Positions 53,671-62,632 of a DNA stretch of 64,000 nt are shown here, piece after piece. The notes below the pieces were generated by a model, which saw only the letters and a program-made list of their open reading frames with translations, was not told where the DNA came from and did not search any database. The translations under genes were made by a program, and so were the position numbers. This DNA comes from Acidobacteriaceae bacterium (GTDB taxonomy: Bacteria; Acidobacteriota; Terriglobia; Terriglobales; Acidobacteriaceae). Location of the stretch: the NCBI GenBank assembly GCA_027452245.1, contig DAIDGW010000094.1:1-64000 (forward strand), read 5' to 3'. The stretch's first letter is position 1; every line of letters begins with the position of its first letter.

Positions 53671-55086
53671 TCAGGCGTTGATGGCGATCCCGTACACACT
53701 GTTGGATGCGTCGAGCATGGCTTCGGATAGAGTCGGGTGCGCGTGGATGGTCCACATCAAGTCCTCCACCGTCGCTTCCAGTTCCATCGCAGCCACAGCC
53801 TCGGCGATCAGTTCCGTCGCCTGCGGGCCGATAATGTGCACGCCCAGAATCTCGCCGTAATCCGCATCGGAGACGATCTTAATGAAGCCCTCATGCTGGC
53901 CAACGATCGACGCGCGCGAATTCGCGGTGAACGGGAACTTGCCCACTTTGACGTTGTATCCGGCTTCGCGGGCCTTGGCCTCGGTTAATCCCACGCTGCC
54001 GATTTCGGGGTGGCAGTAGGTGGCGCCGGGAATGTGCTCGGGGTTAATGGGTTTTCCGGGTTTGCCGGCAATTTTCGAAATCGCGCAGATCGCTTCCATT
54101 GCTCCCACGTGCGCCAGTTGCGGCGATCCGAGCACGATGTCTCCCACCGCGTAGATACCGGGTTCGGCGGTCTGCATCCACGAATCGGTCTGGATGAACT
54201 CCCGCTCCGGCTTGATCCTGGTCTTTTCCAATCCAATATCCTGGGTGCGCGGCTTGCGCCCGATGGCGATCAGGATCTTCTCCGCTTCGATCTTCTGGTG
54301 CTTGCCATCGACGGTGATCGAAACCGCAACGCCGGTTTTGGTTTTCTCGACCTTGTCGACTTTCGCGCCGACGTGAAAAGCGATGCCACGCTTGCGATAA
54401 ACGCGGGCCAGTTCTTTCGAGACCTCTTCGTCTTCGACTGGAACCAGGCGCGGCAGCATTTCGACGATCGTCACTTCGCAGTCGAACGAACGGTAGATGG
54501 AGGCGAACTCGACGCCAACCGCGCCGGCACCAACAATCACCAGCGACTTCGGGATCTGCTTCAGGCTCAAAATCTCGATGTTGGTGAGAACCCGATCGCT
54601 GACTTCCATCCCCGGAATCATGCGCGCTTCCGATCCCGTGGCCAGCAAGATGTTCCTGGCTTTTACCTGGCTGGTCTTGCCGTCATTGTTGACCGCGACG
54701 GTGTGGACGCCGTTTTGCGCCGGTCCTGTAAGTTTCCCGTATCCCTTGATGGTCTCGACTTTGTTCTTCTTCATCAGGAATTCGAGACCTTTAGCGTGCT
54801 TGGCGACGATTTTGCCCTTGCGGTCCTGAATGGCCGCCCAATTCAGTTTGCGCGCGTCCACGCCCTCGATGCCGAATTCCTTGGCTTCCTTGAGGTGATC
54901 CCAAAGTTCGGCATTGAACAGCAAGGCTTTTGTCGGAATGCAGCCGACGTGCAGGCACGTGCCGCCGAGAAATCCGTCTTTTTCGAGGAGTGCAGTTTTC
55001 AGGCCCCATTGGCCCGCGCGGATGGCAGCGGTATATCCGGCCGGACCGCTGCCGATGATGACAACGTCATAAATTGTTTCTGGCAA
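53671..55086 (-). CDS. lpdA: Dihydrolipoyl dehydrogenase (E3)
   Basis: 471 residues from TTG 55086, chosen for GAGGA 8 bases upstream; a longer frame to 55128 adds 14 non-conserved residues. FAD motif YDVVIIGSGPAGYTAAIRAGQ, redox disulfide GGTCLHVGCIPTK, NAD motif LVIVGAGAVGVEFASIYRSF, and C-terminal active-site HAHPTLSEAMLDA (His-Glu pair). It reoxidises dihydrolipoamide for pyruvate, 2-oxoglutarate or glycine-cleavage complexes. First gene of the lpdA-lipB-pdhA-pdhB series, 94 bases before lipB. Confidence 0.95.
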   Translation of the reverse strand: MPETIYDVVIIGSGPAGYTAAIRAGQWGLKTALLEKDGFLGGTCLHVGCIPTKALLFNAELWDHLKEAKEFGIEGVDARKLNWAAIQDRKGKIVAKHAKGLEFLMKKNKVETIKGYGKLTGPAQNGVHTVAVNNDGKTSQVKARNILLATGSEARMIPGMEVSDRVLTNIEILSLKQIPKSLVIVGAGAVGVEFASIYRSFDCEVTIVEMLPRLVPVEDEEVSKELARVYRKRGIAFHVGAKVDKVEKTKTGVAVSITVDGKHQKIEAEKILIAIGRKPRTQDIGLEKTRIKPEREFIQTDSWMQTAEPGIYAVGDIVLGSPQLAHVGAMEAICAISKIAGKPGKPINPEHIPGATYCHPEIGSVGLTEAKAREAGYNVKVGKFPFTANSRASIVGQHEGFIKIVSDADYGEILGVHIIGPQATELIAEAVAAMELEATVEDLMWTIHAHPTLSEAMLDASNSVYGIAINA

Positions 55087-55215
55087 GTGATAATCCTCAG
55101 TACGAAGAGATGACAGAAGGCAAACCAACGATTCTAGAACACAGGCTGGCGCGGGACAAATCCGGATTCAGTGCCGCCGGAGTGGAACTTGCTCATTCCG
55201 TGCGATACTGAATTG

Positions 55216-55605
55216 ATGCAGTCTCCGCTTCAAACGCCAACCGCAGCTACTGATCCCAAGTCGGTCAAAGTCAACCTGACAACCGGCACGGGTGTTGACA
55301 TCGAATGGAAAGACGGCCATTCCTCTCATTACAACTTCATTTACCTGCGCGACGCTTGCCCTTGCGCGATGTGCAACGAGGAGCGGGAAAAAACGAAGCG
55401 GAAACCGGGCGAACCGGCGAAACTCGCGCCCGGCGCGCTGCCCATGTTCAAGCCCGCGGCCAAGCCGGAATCGGCTGAAGGCGTGGGAAAGTACGCCATC
55501 AAATTTTCCTGGAATGACGGCCACGACCTGGGGATTTATTCCTGGCAATATCTTCGGGAAGTGTGTCCCTGCGAAGAATGCAGGCAACTACGCGCTGGGC
55601 GATGA
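55216..55605 (+). CDS. DUF971 family protein with two CPCxxC motifs
   Basis: 129 residues from ATG 55216 (GTG 55171 is open but unsupported). The two GBBH-N-like halves read [25 protein letters not shown] and [26 protein letters not shown]. The cysteine motifs CPCAMC and CPCEEC suggest a metal site; DUF971 members are often encoded near Fe-S cluster carrier or metal-handling genes, though here the neighbour is obgE. Ends 18 bases inside the 3' end of the convergent obgE gene. Confidence 0.85.
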   Translation: MQSPLQTPTAATDPKSVKVNLTTGTGVDIEWKDGHSSHYNFIYLRDACPCAMCNEEREKTKRKPGEPAKLAPGALPMFKPAAKPESAEGVGKYAIKFSWNDGHDLGIYSWQYLREVCPCEECRQLRAGR

Positions 55606-56652
55606 TTCTTTCTGCTCTTGGGCGCTCTGCCGCAACTCTGCCTTCCGCAACTGCTGTACTTCTTCCGCGATGCCGTACTTGAGGTCCTCGATCCCTTTGC
55701 CGGTCACGGCAGAAATTTCATAGAGCTTGAGTTTTTGTTTCTTGCAGTAGCGCTTCAGTTTGGCCAACTTGTCTTTATTGGCCACATCGATTTTCGACGC
55801 AACCATGATCATGGGCTTGTCTTCGAGATGAGCGCCGAAGCTGGCGAGTTCTCCCATGATGACGTCCACGTCTTTCACCACGTCCGGTCTTCCGCTCGCG
55901 TCCGATACATCCACCAGGTGCACCAGCAGGCGCGTGCGCTCGATGTGGCGCAGGAATTGGGTTCCCAATCCCGCCCCGGTATGTGCGCCTTCAATCAATC
56001 CCGGGATGTCGGCGACGACGAAGCTGATTTCCTCTTTCTCGTCGCCCACCGCGACCACGCCCAGATTCGGCTCAAGCGTGGTGAAGGGATAATCGGCAAT
56101 CTTGGGACGCGCCGCCGAGATGCGTGAGATCAAGGTGGATTTGCCGACGTTGGGATATCCGATGAGGCCGACGTCGGCGAGCAACTTCAGTTCCAGCCGG
56201 TAATTGCGCTCTTCGCCCGGACGCCCGGGCTCATGCTCGCGGGGCGCCTGATGGGTGGAAGTTGCAAAGCGGGCATTGCCGCGTCCGCCACGACCTCCGC
56301 GGGCGATCACAATGCGCTGGTCGGGGCCGGAGAAGTCAAAGACTTTTTCGCCACTCTCCTCGTCGTAGACGATCGTTCCCACTGGAACTTTGAGAACCAC
56401 ATCGCCACCATCCCGTCCGGTCTTGTTGGCGCCTTCGCCATGGCGTCCGCGATCGGCCTTGTATTCGGGATTGAAACGGAAGTGAACGAGCGTATTGTGG
56501 CGCTCGCTGGACTCCATGATGACGTCGCCGCCTTTGCCGCCGTCTCCGCCAGAAGGGCCGCCGCGGGGTACGAATTTTTCGCGGCGGAAAGCCATGCAGC
56601 CGTTCCCGCCGTCTCCGGCCTTGACCCGAATTTTGGCCTCGTCGATAAACAT
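55588..56652 (-). CDS. obgE: Obg GTPase (CgtA)
   Basis: 354 residues. Glycine-rich Obg domain (1-158; [45 protein letters not shown]), then G domain: GYPNVGKST, switch [30 protein letters not shown] and SAVTG. No third (OCT) domain; ends in a charged tail. Obg assists late assembly of the 50S ribosome and stress responses. Usual neighbours rplU and rpmA lie upstream, but two extra small membrane genes intervene. ATG 56652. Confidence 0.95.
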   Translation of the reverse strand: MFIDEAKIRVKAGDGGNGCMAFRREKFVPRGGPSGGDGGKGGDVIMESSERHNTLVHFRFNPEYKADRGRHGEGANKTGRDGGDVVLKVPVGTIVYDEESGEKVFDFSGPDQRIVIARGGRGGRGNARFATSTHQAPREHEPGRPGEERNYRLELKLLADVGLIGYPNVGKSTLISRISAARPKIADYPFTTLEPNLGVVAVGDEKEEISFVVADIPGLIEGAHTGAGLGTQFLRHIERTRLLVHLVDVSDASGRPDVVKDVDVIMGELASFGAHLEDKPMIMVASKIDVANKDKLAKLKRYCKKQKLKLYEISAVTGKGIEDLKYGIAEEVQQLRKAELRQSAQEQKESSPSA

Positions 56653-56720
56653 TGCTGCCCTTTAAATTCTCACCGACCAGGGAGCCGGCGAGGCACACCG
56701 AACTGATCTTCCCGCATTGT

Positions 56721-56948
56721 TCAACCTCTTCGTGTTCCGCTGGCCCTCATCCCCTTGCGATACAGCCATGAAATTCCATGAGCGATTGAGGCAATCGTCA
56801 GAACGATGAGAAAGAAACGTATGTCTTGAATATGTCGAAATCGCCTCAGCAGTGTCGCCGCAATCTCTGGGGCAGCGAGAGTCAGTAGTATCGCTCCGAA
56901 AACAATTGACCAGCAGGTGACGAGTACAAATCTGAACACCGTTCTCAT
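56721..56948 (-). CDS. Small membrane protein, uncharacterised
   Basis: 75 residues from ATG 56948; this ATG overlaps the TGA of the upstream gene as ATGA, which fixes the start and argues for translational coupling. Two hydrophobic stretches: FRFVLVTCWSIVFGAILLTLAA and FFLIVLTIASIAHGISWLY, with a basic C-terminus (RKGMRASGTRRG). No family recognised. Lies between rpmA and obgE. Confidence 0.6.
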   Translation of the reverse strand: MRTVFRFVLVTCWSIVFGAILLTLAAPEIAATLLRRFRHIQDIRFFLIVLTIASIAHGISWLYRKGMRASGTRRG

Positions 56949-57319
56949 ATCCGCACCCTGTTTCGTCGAATCACTTGCGGAAGGTACACAAAGTAGCAGT
57001 AAAAGCAGCTCCCGTACCAAAACCCGAACAGAAGAATCAGAAACCATACTCCCTTTAGGTACTTCTTCGAGTAGTCTAGCCGCACCCAATACCACCACAT
57101 GCCATAAAACAAGAACAACAGCGCAACCGCTCCTACAGTTCCGAAGATGGTCCACAAGATTCTCAACCACAGCGCCATCTTTGTTGCGGGCGCTATCCAG
57201 CCTTCGGACCATGCGAATAGAACAGGCACCAGAAATGTGGATGCAAAAAACAGTTTTGCTGCTCTGGGACTCCTTATCCAGTTATCGGCAGAACCTACAC
57301 AATCCGATATAAGTCCCAT
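56945..57319 (-). CDS. Small membrane protein, uncharacterised, coupled to the next gene
   Basis: 124 residues from ATG 57319, preceded by GGAGGG at 8 bases, a strong site. Three or four hydrophobic segments (AKLFFASTFLVPVLFAWSE, WLRILWTIFGTVGAVALLFLFYGMWWYWV, GVWFLILLFGFWYGSCFYCYFVYLP), rich in Trp, Tyr and Phe. No family recognised. Starts 69 bases after rpmA and shares an ATGA overlap with the following 75-residue gene; the pair may form a small membrane complex co-expressed with ribosomal genes. Confidence 0.65.
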   Translation of the reverse strand: MGLISDCVGSADNWIRSPRAAKLFFASTFLVPVLFAWSEGWIAPATKMALWLRILWTIFGTVGAVALLFLFYGMWWYWVRLDYSKKYLKGVWFLILLFGFWYGSCFYCYFVYLPQVIRRNRVRI

Positions 57320-57388
57320 ACGGTTCGTCCCTCCAAAAGAATAGCCCCTGCGAGAGGGGCTACGCATAGCTTCGAAAACCTCAAAAAG

Positions 57389-57661
57389 CTACTTGGCTTC
57401 GGCAACTTCGACGGGTTCGACCATGACGAACTTGCCCATCGAGCCCTTGTCCAGGAACTTGATGCGCCCGGTAATCTTGGCGAAAAGGGTGTCGTCTTTG
57501 CCGCGGCCGACATTGAGGCCGGGCTTCACGCGGGTGCCCCGCTGCCGCACGATGATCGTGCCGCCCGGAACCAGTTGTCCGCCGAAAGCCTTGAATCCGA
57601 GCCGCTGCGCGTTGGAGTCGCGGCCGTTTCGTGATGTGCCTTGTCCTTTTTTATGTGCCAT
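57389..57661 (-). CDS. rpmA: 50S ribosomal protein L27
   Basis: 90 residues, starting directly with the mature [22 protein letters not shown] end (no Firmicutes-type leader), then [36 protein letters not shown]. The N-terminal arm reaches towards the peptidyl-transferase centre. 59 bases after rplU on the same strand. GAGG precedes the start. Confidence 0.97.
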   Translation of the reverse strand: MAHKKGQGTSRNGRDSNAQRLGFKAFGGQLVPGGTIIVRQRGTRVKPGLNVGRGKDDTLFAKITGRIKFLDKGSMGKFVMVEPVEVAEAK

Positions 57662-57720
57662 AAATCAACCTCGCTGCCCCAGCAGTGTCAGATTTCCTTG
57701 TGATTCTGAACGGCAAACGT

Positions 57721-58191
57721 TCAGTGCTTTTTCTTGGCGGCAGACTTTTTTGCAGTCTTTTTCGCCGATTTCTTCTTGGCAGAGCCCTTCGCGGACTTCG
57801 CTTCCACCGCGTCGCCGTCTTCGGACGCTTTTACTTTCTTCGGCTTAGCTTCCTTCTTCGGCAGTTCTGGCGCCTTAAAGCTCTGCCCGTCGTAGGCGAT
57901 CTCGGTAATGCGGACGGCGCTGTAGTTCTGGCGATGTCCACGGAGTTTTTTGTACTGCTTCTTGCGTTTGTAGTGAAATACGAGGATCTTGGGGCTGCGA
58001 CCTTCCTCGACGACCTCGCCGACGACGCGGGCTTCGGATTGCGGTTTGCCGATCTGCCCTTCCTGAGCTGAAACGGCCAGCACTTCGGGGAACTCGACGC
58101 GGCCGTCGGTGCCATTCATTCTTTCGACGCGAATCACGTCGCCGGGAGCTACCCGGTATTGTTTTCCACCTGCGCGGATCACCGCGTACAT
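57721..58191 (-). CDS. rplU: 50S ribosomal protein L21 with lysine-rich C-terminal extension
   Basis: 156 residues; the first about 105 are a normal L21 (MYAVIRAGGKQYRVAPGDVIRVERM, FHYKRKKQYKKLRGHRQNYSAVRITEI). The remaining 50 are a lysine/alanine/serine tail resembling histone H1 tails (SAKKKSAKKTAKKSAAKKKH). L21 binds 23S rRNA; the tail could add nonspecific RNA binding or be disordered. Heads rplU-rpmA on the minus strand. GGAGG about 7 bases upstream of ATG 58191. Confidence 0.95.
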   Translation of the reverse strand: MYAVIRAGGKQYRVAPGDVIRVERMNGTDGRVEFPEVLAVSAQEGQIGKPQSEARVVGEVVEEGRSPKILVFHYKRKKQYKKLRGHRQNYSAVRITEIAYDGQSFKAPELPKKEAKPKKVKASEDGDAVEAKSAKGSAKKKSAKKTAKKSAAKKKH

Positions 58192-58427
58192 ACGATTGCC
58201 TCCATCCTAGATGTCGTGATTATCAGCCCGCGATCAAGCTCTGGAAACGGGCCCCCGGCGCACACGGACGCATTCAAGGGATTATTGCAATGCTGCTTGC
58301 TGTGTTTTTCCGCCACGGCGCTTAAGCAGCCAAGGCAGGCGTTCCCAGAACGGGTCGGCGAGTACAGGCAAACTCAATCATTCTAACGTGCTTGCACGAG
58401 CACGGTCAATGTGAACGTGGGGTTAAG

Positions 58428-58453
58428 GCGCCCGCCTGTAATTTGGCGGGCGC
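58428..58453 (-). terminator. Stem-loop between the glycosidase gene and rplU
   Basis: GCGCCCGCC (58428-58436), 8-base loop, GGCGGGCGC (58445-58453). Perfect 9-bp stem starting 8 bases after the stop of the minus-strand glycosidase. The following U-tract is short (CCTTAA), so termination is likely but not certain. The remaining 235 bases up to rplU hold its promoter region; no gene seen. Confidence 0.6.
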
Positions 58454-58460
58454 TTTCCAG

Positions 58461-60950
58461 CTATGGATTCTCCGTGAACCGCTTCTTCTCATTGGGATGG
58501 AAGCGGGTTTCGACCCGGCCGTTGACCTTGAGCATCATCGTCTTGTCGAATGGTATGCCATCCAGGCCGTCCACGTGCAGCTTCACCGTGAAGTCTCCCG
58601 GATGCGTGTAGGCGTGCTCTACGCGTGGCTGGTCGGATTGCGTGCCATCCCCGAAATCCCAGCGATAGTGGACGGCGGGAACTCCGGCAGCATCTGCCTT
58701 GGCGAAAAACGGAACGCTCTTGCCCGCGTCGGCTTCGTCCTGCACCTCAAAGCTGATGGTGGGAGCCGCCGCCGGAATGGAGGTGTCTACGATCTTCAAG
58801 ACCTTGGCGGAGCGCGGAGAAAGAGAAACGGAAATCATTTCGAGATTGTCGCCTGCCGACTGGCCATCGAAAACGTCGGTGACCTGACTGTGTCCCTGGA
58901 GTTGCAAACCGAGGTCTTTGCCCAGAGAGAATTTGTGTTCGGTTGGTTTCTCGGTCCAGTTAAAGACGGTGAGCATCGATTGCCGCTTGCTTTCTTTTAG
59001 CAGGAAGATGCTCGGCATTTCATCCTCCGCGCTGTAGCTCATCAGATCAAGCGGAATGGACGAGTGGCCCAGGCGCGCCATATTCATCAGATCCTGATTT
59101 TTCACGAGAGCGACGCGGTCGGCATCTTCGCCCAAGGTAGGCAGATCGTCGCCGATTTCGTACATTCCACCAGCGATGGCGGCCAAGGCGATTGAAACTT
59201 TCGCTTCGTCGAGCGTCAGCGGACGTTTGCCACCATGCCACTCCTGCTCGTCGACGGTTTGGCGGGAAACCGTAAAGGCATCTGGGTCGGCGAGATAGTA
59301 GTTATGGTTCATGAAGAAGCGAGCGGCGACGCCGGGAGCAGCTTCCTTGCTGGATTCAAATGTGTGTCCGGTGTCGACCGAGATGCGGCCGGTGTCGACC
59401 AGTCCGACAGGGTTCAGCATGGGGCTGCCGTCTTTATCGAGCAGCACACGTTCTCCAACGGCCTCGCGGATTACTTTCAGGCCGATACGTTGGGCCTCGA
59501 GCGCCGTAGTGTTGGGTTTGTAGTAGAAGCCTTCTATGGCGCTGTCATCCATGAAGTCAAGCTTGATGTAGCGGATTCCCCAGACCTTGGCCATGTTGGA
59601 ATAGGTTTTGCGCAAGTAGTCCTGGGCGGCGGGATTGGTGCTATCGAGAACGTAGAGTGGATCGGTGTGGCTCTCTTCAAGGACAAAGCCGGCGTGAATC
59701 GGTTGTCCGGCAGCGTTGTGCACGAGCCAGTCTTTATGATTCTCGAAGACCCAGGAGCGCTCGGAAATTTCAAAGGGAGCGGTCCAGATGCCGGGCGTAA
59801 GTCCGAGATTGCGCACCTTGCTTTCAAGCACGCGCATGCCGCCGGGGAACAGATTCGCGTCGGGCGTAGTGTATTCGCCGCGGGCGTATTGATATCCCTC
59901 GTCGATGTGGAAGAATGTGTAACCCAGATCTTTCAGGTTCTGTGACAGCCACATGGCGTTGGTCAGGGCCGTGCCCTGATCCAGACCGAAGTAATAGGCA
60001 GTCCAACTCCACCATCCGGCGGGACTGAATCCCATTTCGCGCGGATGATGCAGTTGGCGGATCAACCTGCCGTAGTCTTCCATTTGCGCCTGATAATCGG
60101 TTCCCGTGCTGATCAGCAGGCGTTCCGAAGATAGCTCCTTGCCGGGTTCAACCGAAAGGCTTAATTCGACCTGATCCTCCGCCGGGGAATATTGCACTGA
60201 GTTTTCTTTTTCCAATTCGGTCGTGCCGGTGCATTCCACTTCGTAATTCGCAATGTGATCACCATTGATGTGCAGACGGAGGACGGTCACGAACTTGTCC
60301 GAGGATAGCGTGCCGAGAAACAGGTTTCGTTTGGTATCGCGGTTGTAAATCAGCTGACTCCCGACGGCGCGGTGCATTCCGTCGGTCGCATCGTTGAGAT
60401 CATGAATTTTGATTCCGGGACGGTCTTCGCTCCAACTGTCGGAAAGGACGCGATCGGAAGCATCGGGGGCGCCCAGATCGGCAATCGCGGGTCCAGAGGC
60501 TTCGAGGTTGCGCAAGGCCTGCACGTTGATTGAGCTCGAGCCGGTGTTGTTCACCTTTGCCGAAACCGTCACAAAATCGGGATCGGAGTGAAGTGCGATC
60601 GAGTAGGTGAGATCGGGCTTGCCGTTCAGGCCGGTATTGGTGACGGTAATTGAAGTTTGTGATCCAAGATCGTCGGGAGCGCTCGCCGGAGCTGACGAAT
60701 GTTGGGGATAGTCGGTCGATTCGATCCAATGATGATCGACTTCCGCGGCGACATGCGCGTGCAGGATGGGCTTTTTCGTGACGGGATCAAGGATGGAGTA
60801 GCTGCCATCCGGGGCAATGCTCACGGCAATCGTCTTGGCGCTGTAAACCTCGCCGGCTTTCTTATGCTTTGAAGATGGCTTGGCAAACGTTAGGCTCGAC
60901 AGCAGCAGGACGAGCAGAATGGACCAGTATGCCTTTCCATTGCGTTCCAT
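58461..60950 (-). CDS. Secreted clan GH-D glycoside hydrolase (GH27/GH36-like) with C-terminal PKD domain
   Basis: 829 residues. Signal peptide (AYWSILLVLLLSSLTFAKP), an N-terminal beta-sandwich (about 40-300), then a TIM-barrel with PAGWWSWTAYYFGLDQG, FFHIDEGYQYARGEYTTPDANLFPGGM, PGIWTAPFEIS and YIKLDFMDDSAIEGFYY, in which the Asp of KLDF is the expected nucleophile; a second acid is near DTGRISVD. A beta domain and a PKD domain (YRWDFGDGTQSDQPRVEHAYTHPGDFTVKL, about 745-815) follow. Clan GH-D enzymes release alpha-linked galactose or similar sugars. Upstream neighbours suggest further sugar oxidation. ATG 60950. Confidence 0.88.
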   Translation of the reverse strand: MERNGKAYWSILLVLLLSSLTFAKPSSKHKKAGEVYSAKTIAVSIAPDGSYSILDPVTKKPILHAHVAAEVDHHWIESTDYPQHSSAPASAPDDLGSQTSITVTNTGLNGKPDLTYSIALHSDPDFVTVSAKVNNTGSSSINVQALRNLEASGPAIADLGAPDASDRVLSDSWSEDRPGIKIHDLNDATDGMHRAVGSQLIYNRDTKRNLFLGTLSSDKFVTVLRLHINGDHIANYEVECTGTTELEKENSVQYSPAEDQVELSLSVEPGKELSSERLLISTGTDYQAQMEDYGRLIRQLHHPREMGFSPAGWWSWTAYYFGLDQGTALTNAMWLSQNLKDLGYTFFHIDEGYQYARGEYTTPDANLFPGGMRVLESKVRNLGLTPGIWTAPFEISERSWVFENHKDWLVHNAAGQPIHAGFVLEESHTDPLYVLDSTNPAAQDYLRKTYSNMAKVWGIRYIKLDFMDDSAIEGFYYKPNTTALEAQRIGLKVIREAVGERVLLDKDGSPMLNPVGLVDTGRISVDTGHTFESSKEAAPGVAARFFMNHNYYLADPDAFTVSRQTVDEQEWHGGKRPLTLDEAKVSIALAAIAGGMYEIGDDLPTLGEDADRVALVKNQDLMNMARLGHSSIPLDLMSYSAEDEMPSIFLLKESKRQSMLTVFNWTEKPTEHKFSLGKDLGLQLQGHSQVTDVFDGQSAGDNLEMISVSLSPRSAKVLKIVDTSIPAAAPTISFEVQDEADAGKSVPFFAKADAAGVPAVHYRWDFGDGTQSDQPRVEHAYTHPGDFTVKLHVDGLDGIPFDKTMMLKVNGRVETRFHPNEKKRFTENP

Positions 60951-61126
60951 AGATGGGAATCTCCTGGGCCGCCATAAGTTGTTTTCAACAGAGTCGCGGC
61001 GGATGCTTTAGCGCAGCAAATCGAAACGAAAAGTAATCGACCGTAATATACGCCAAAGGCGAGCGTCAGACCAGATGAGGCGGAGATTTTTCGCTGAAAC
61101 TAAGGTTGCGGTGCAGGGAAGCGAGA

Positions 61127-61164
61127 CACAAACAAAGCGGCCATAGACCGGAGCCTATGGCCGC
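61127..61164 (-). terminator. Rho-independent terminator after the Gfo/Idh/MocA gene
   Basis: GCGGCCATAG (61137-61146), 8-base loop, CTATGGCCGC (61155-61164): a perfect 10-bp stem. On the minus strand it is followed by TTTGTTTGTG. It starts 19 bases after the oxidoreductase stop. Confidence 0.8.
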
Positions 61165-61182
61165 GGGTTGATTCAAGAATGC

Positions 61183-62535
61183 TTAGCTTTTGATAGAGCG
61201 CGCAGCCTCGTCCCAAGTGACGGGTTTCTTGCGGAAGTAGGATTCGTTGGCCATGTGGCAGGCAATGGCCGCGTTGTTGCCGAAGACAGCGTCTTCCACG
61301 ACCGGTTTGCGCGACTTCACCGCCTGAAAGAAGACGTTCAGGTGGACGCGCACATCGTCCCAGTCGTGCCCGTGATAGATGGTGTCATCGCGGAACGGCT
61401 CTTTTCCCAACGGCGGATCGTGCTCGGCGTGCCACTGCTTGAAATATTCTTCCCGCATCTTCGCCGGGAATGACGAGGCATAGTAGCTGGGATCGAGATC
61501 CACGCCGGGTTGGGCGGAGTGATGGAGGTCGAATTCTCCGGCGTCCATCAGTCCCTTGGGGCCCATGAAGCGGGCCAGTTCCGGCGTTTCACAGCCGAGA
61601 TCGAGCCGCACATAGACCGGAATGCCGTGGTAATCGAAAAGCACGGTGTGGAAGTCCGGCATGTCGCGTCCATCGTTGAAGCGAAAGATTCCGCCCATGG
61701 CCGAAGCGGAGCGGGGAATCTCATTCCATCCCAGGGTGAACATCATGCCGCTGATCAGATGGACCATGAGATCGCCGGCGACTCCGGTGCCGTAATCGCG
61801 CCAGCAGCGCCATCTGGCGAAACGATATTTGTTGAAGGGAATCTTGGGGGCGTCGTTCAGCCATGTATCCCAGTCGAGAGTTTGCGGAGAAAGATCAAAT
61901 GGCGGCGGATATTCCCATGCGCCCGTGGGATCGTTGCGGCCGAGGGTAAGTTCGACCATCTCGATATCGCCAATAGCGCCGTCGTGGTACATTTCGCGCG
62001 CCTTGGCGCACAGATTTGAACTGACACGCTGCGAACCGATCTGCACGATGCGGTTATGCTTGTGGGCCGCTTCCACCATGGCGAACCCGTCGGCGACGGT
62101 GTGCGACATCGGCTTCTCGCAATAAATATCCTTGCCGGCATTGCAGGCGTCGACGACGACGCGTTTGTGCCAATGGTCAGGAACGGCGGCCACAATGCAG
62201 TCGATATCCTTGCGGTCGAGCAATTCCTGATAGTGCCGCGTGGTCGGCAGGCTGGGATTATTCGTGATCTCTTTGGCCAGTGTGTGGCGGCCGTCGTAGA
62301 GGTCTGCGGCCCCGACGCACTCCACGCCGGGAAGCGAAACGGCGCCGGCGAGCAGCCCGGAACCTTGCATGCCGATGCCGATGATCCCGAATCGCACGCG
62401 GTCGCTGGGAGCGACATTGTCCTGCCCAGCCATCAACGGTTGAGCATCGAGCCGGATCGATTTTGAAACCAGCACACCACCCGCGGCAGCGGCTGCTCCG
62501 CCCCGCAAGAACGTACGCCGGGAGACGCTTTTCAT
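61183..62535 (-). CDS. Tat-exported Gfo/Idh/MocA family oxidoreductase
   Basis: 450 residues from ATG 62535 (GGAGGG upstream; GTG 62550 also open). Twin-arginine signal SRRTFLRGGAAAAAGGVLV, so the folded protein, with its cofactor, would be exported. Rossmann motif FGIIGIGMQGSGLL, then the family ...YCEKPMSHTVADG (the EKP Lys-Pro) and a C-terminal beta-sheet dimer domain. Homologues oxidise sugars or sugar acids with NAD(P). With the DUF1080 protein 97 bases upstream and a secreted glycosidase downstream it fits the emerging keto-glycoside pathways of periplasmic sugar breakdown, which is inferred. Confidence 0.9.
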   Translation of the reverse strand: MKSVSRRTFLRGGAAAAAGGVLVSKSIRLDAQPLMAGQDNVAPSDRVRFGIIGIGMQGSGLLAGAVSLPGVECVGAADLYDGRHTLAKEITNNPSLPTTRHYQELLDRKDIDCIVAAVPDHWHKRVVVDACNAGKDIYCEKPMSHTVADGFAMVEAAHKHNRIVQIGSQRVSSNLCAKAREMYHDGAIGDIEMVELTLGRNDPTGAWEYPPPFDLSPQTLDWDTWLNDAPKIPFNKYRFARWRCWRDYGTGVAGDLMVHLISGMMFTLGWNEIPRSASAMGGIFRFNDGRDMPDFHTVLFDYHGIPVYVRLDLGCETPELARFMGPKGLMDAGEFDLHHSAQPGVDLDPSYYASSFPAKMREEYFKQWHAEHDPPLGKEPFRDDTIYHGHDWDDVRVHLNVFFQAVKSRKPVVEDAVFGNNAAIACHMANESYFRKKPVTWDEAARSIKS

Positions 62536-62632
62536 TATGAGGCCCTCCACTTCAAGTTGATTGCGGCATTTGGCCGCTGGTCGAACGGAACTCTGGTCTT
62601 AGTGCCGGTTTCGCCGTGTAGTTCGTGTACGC

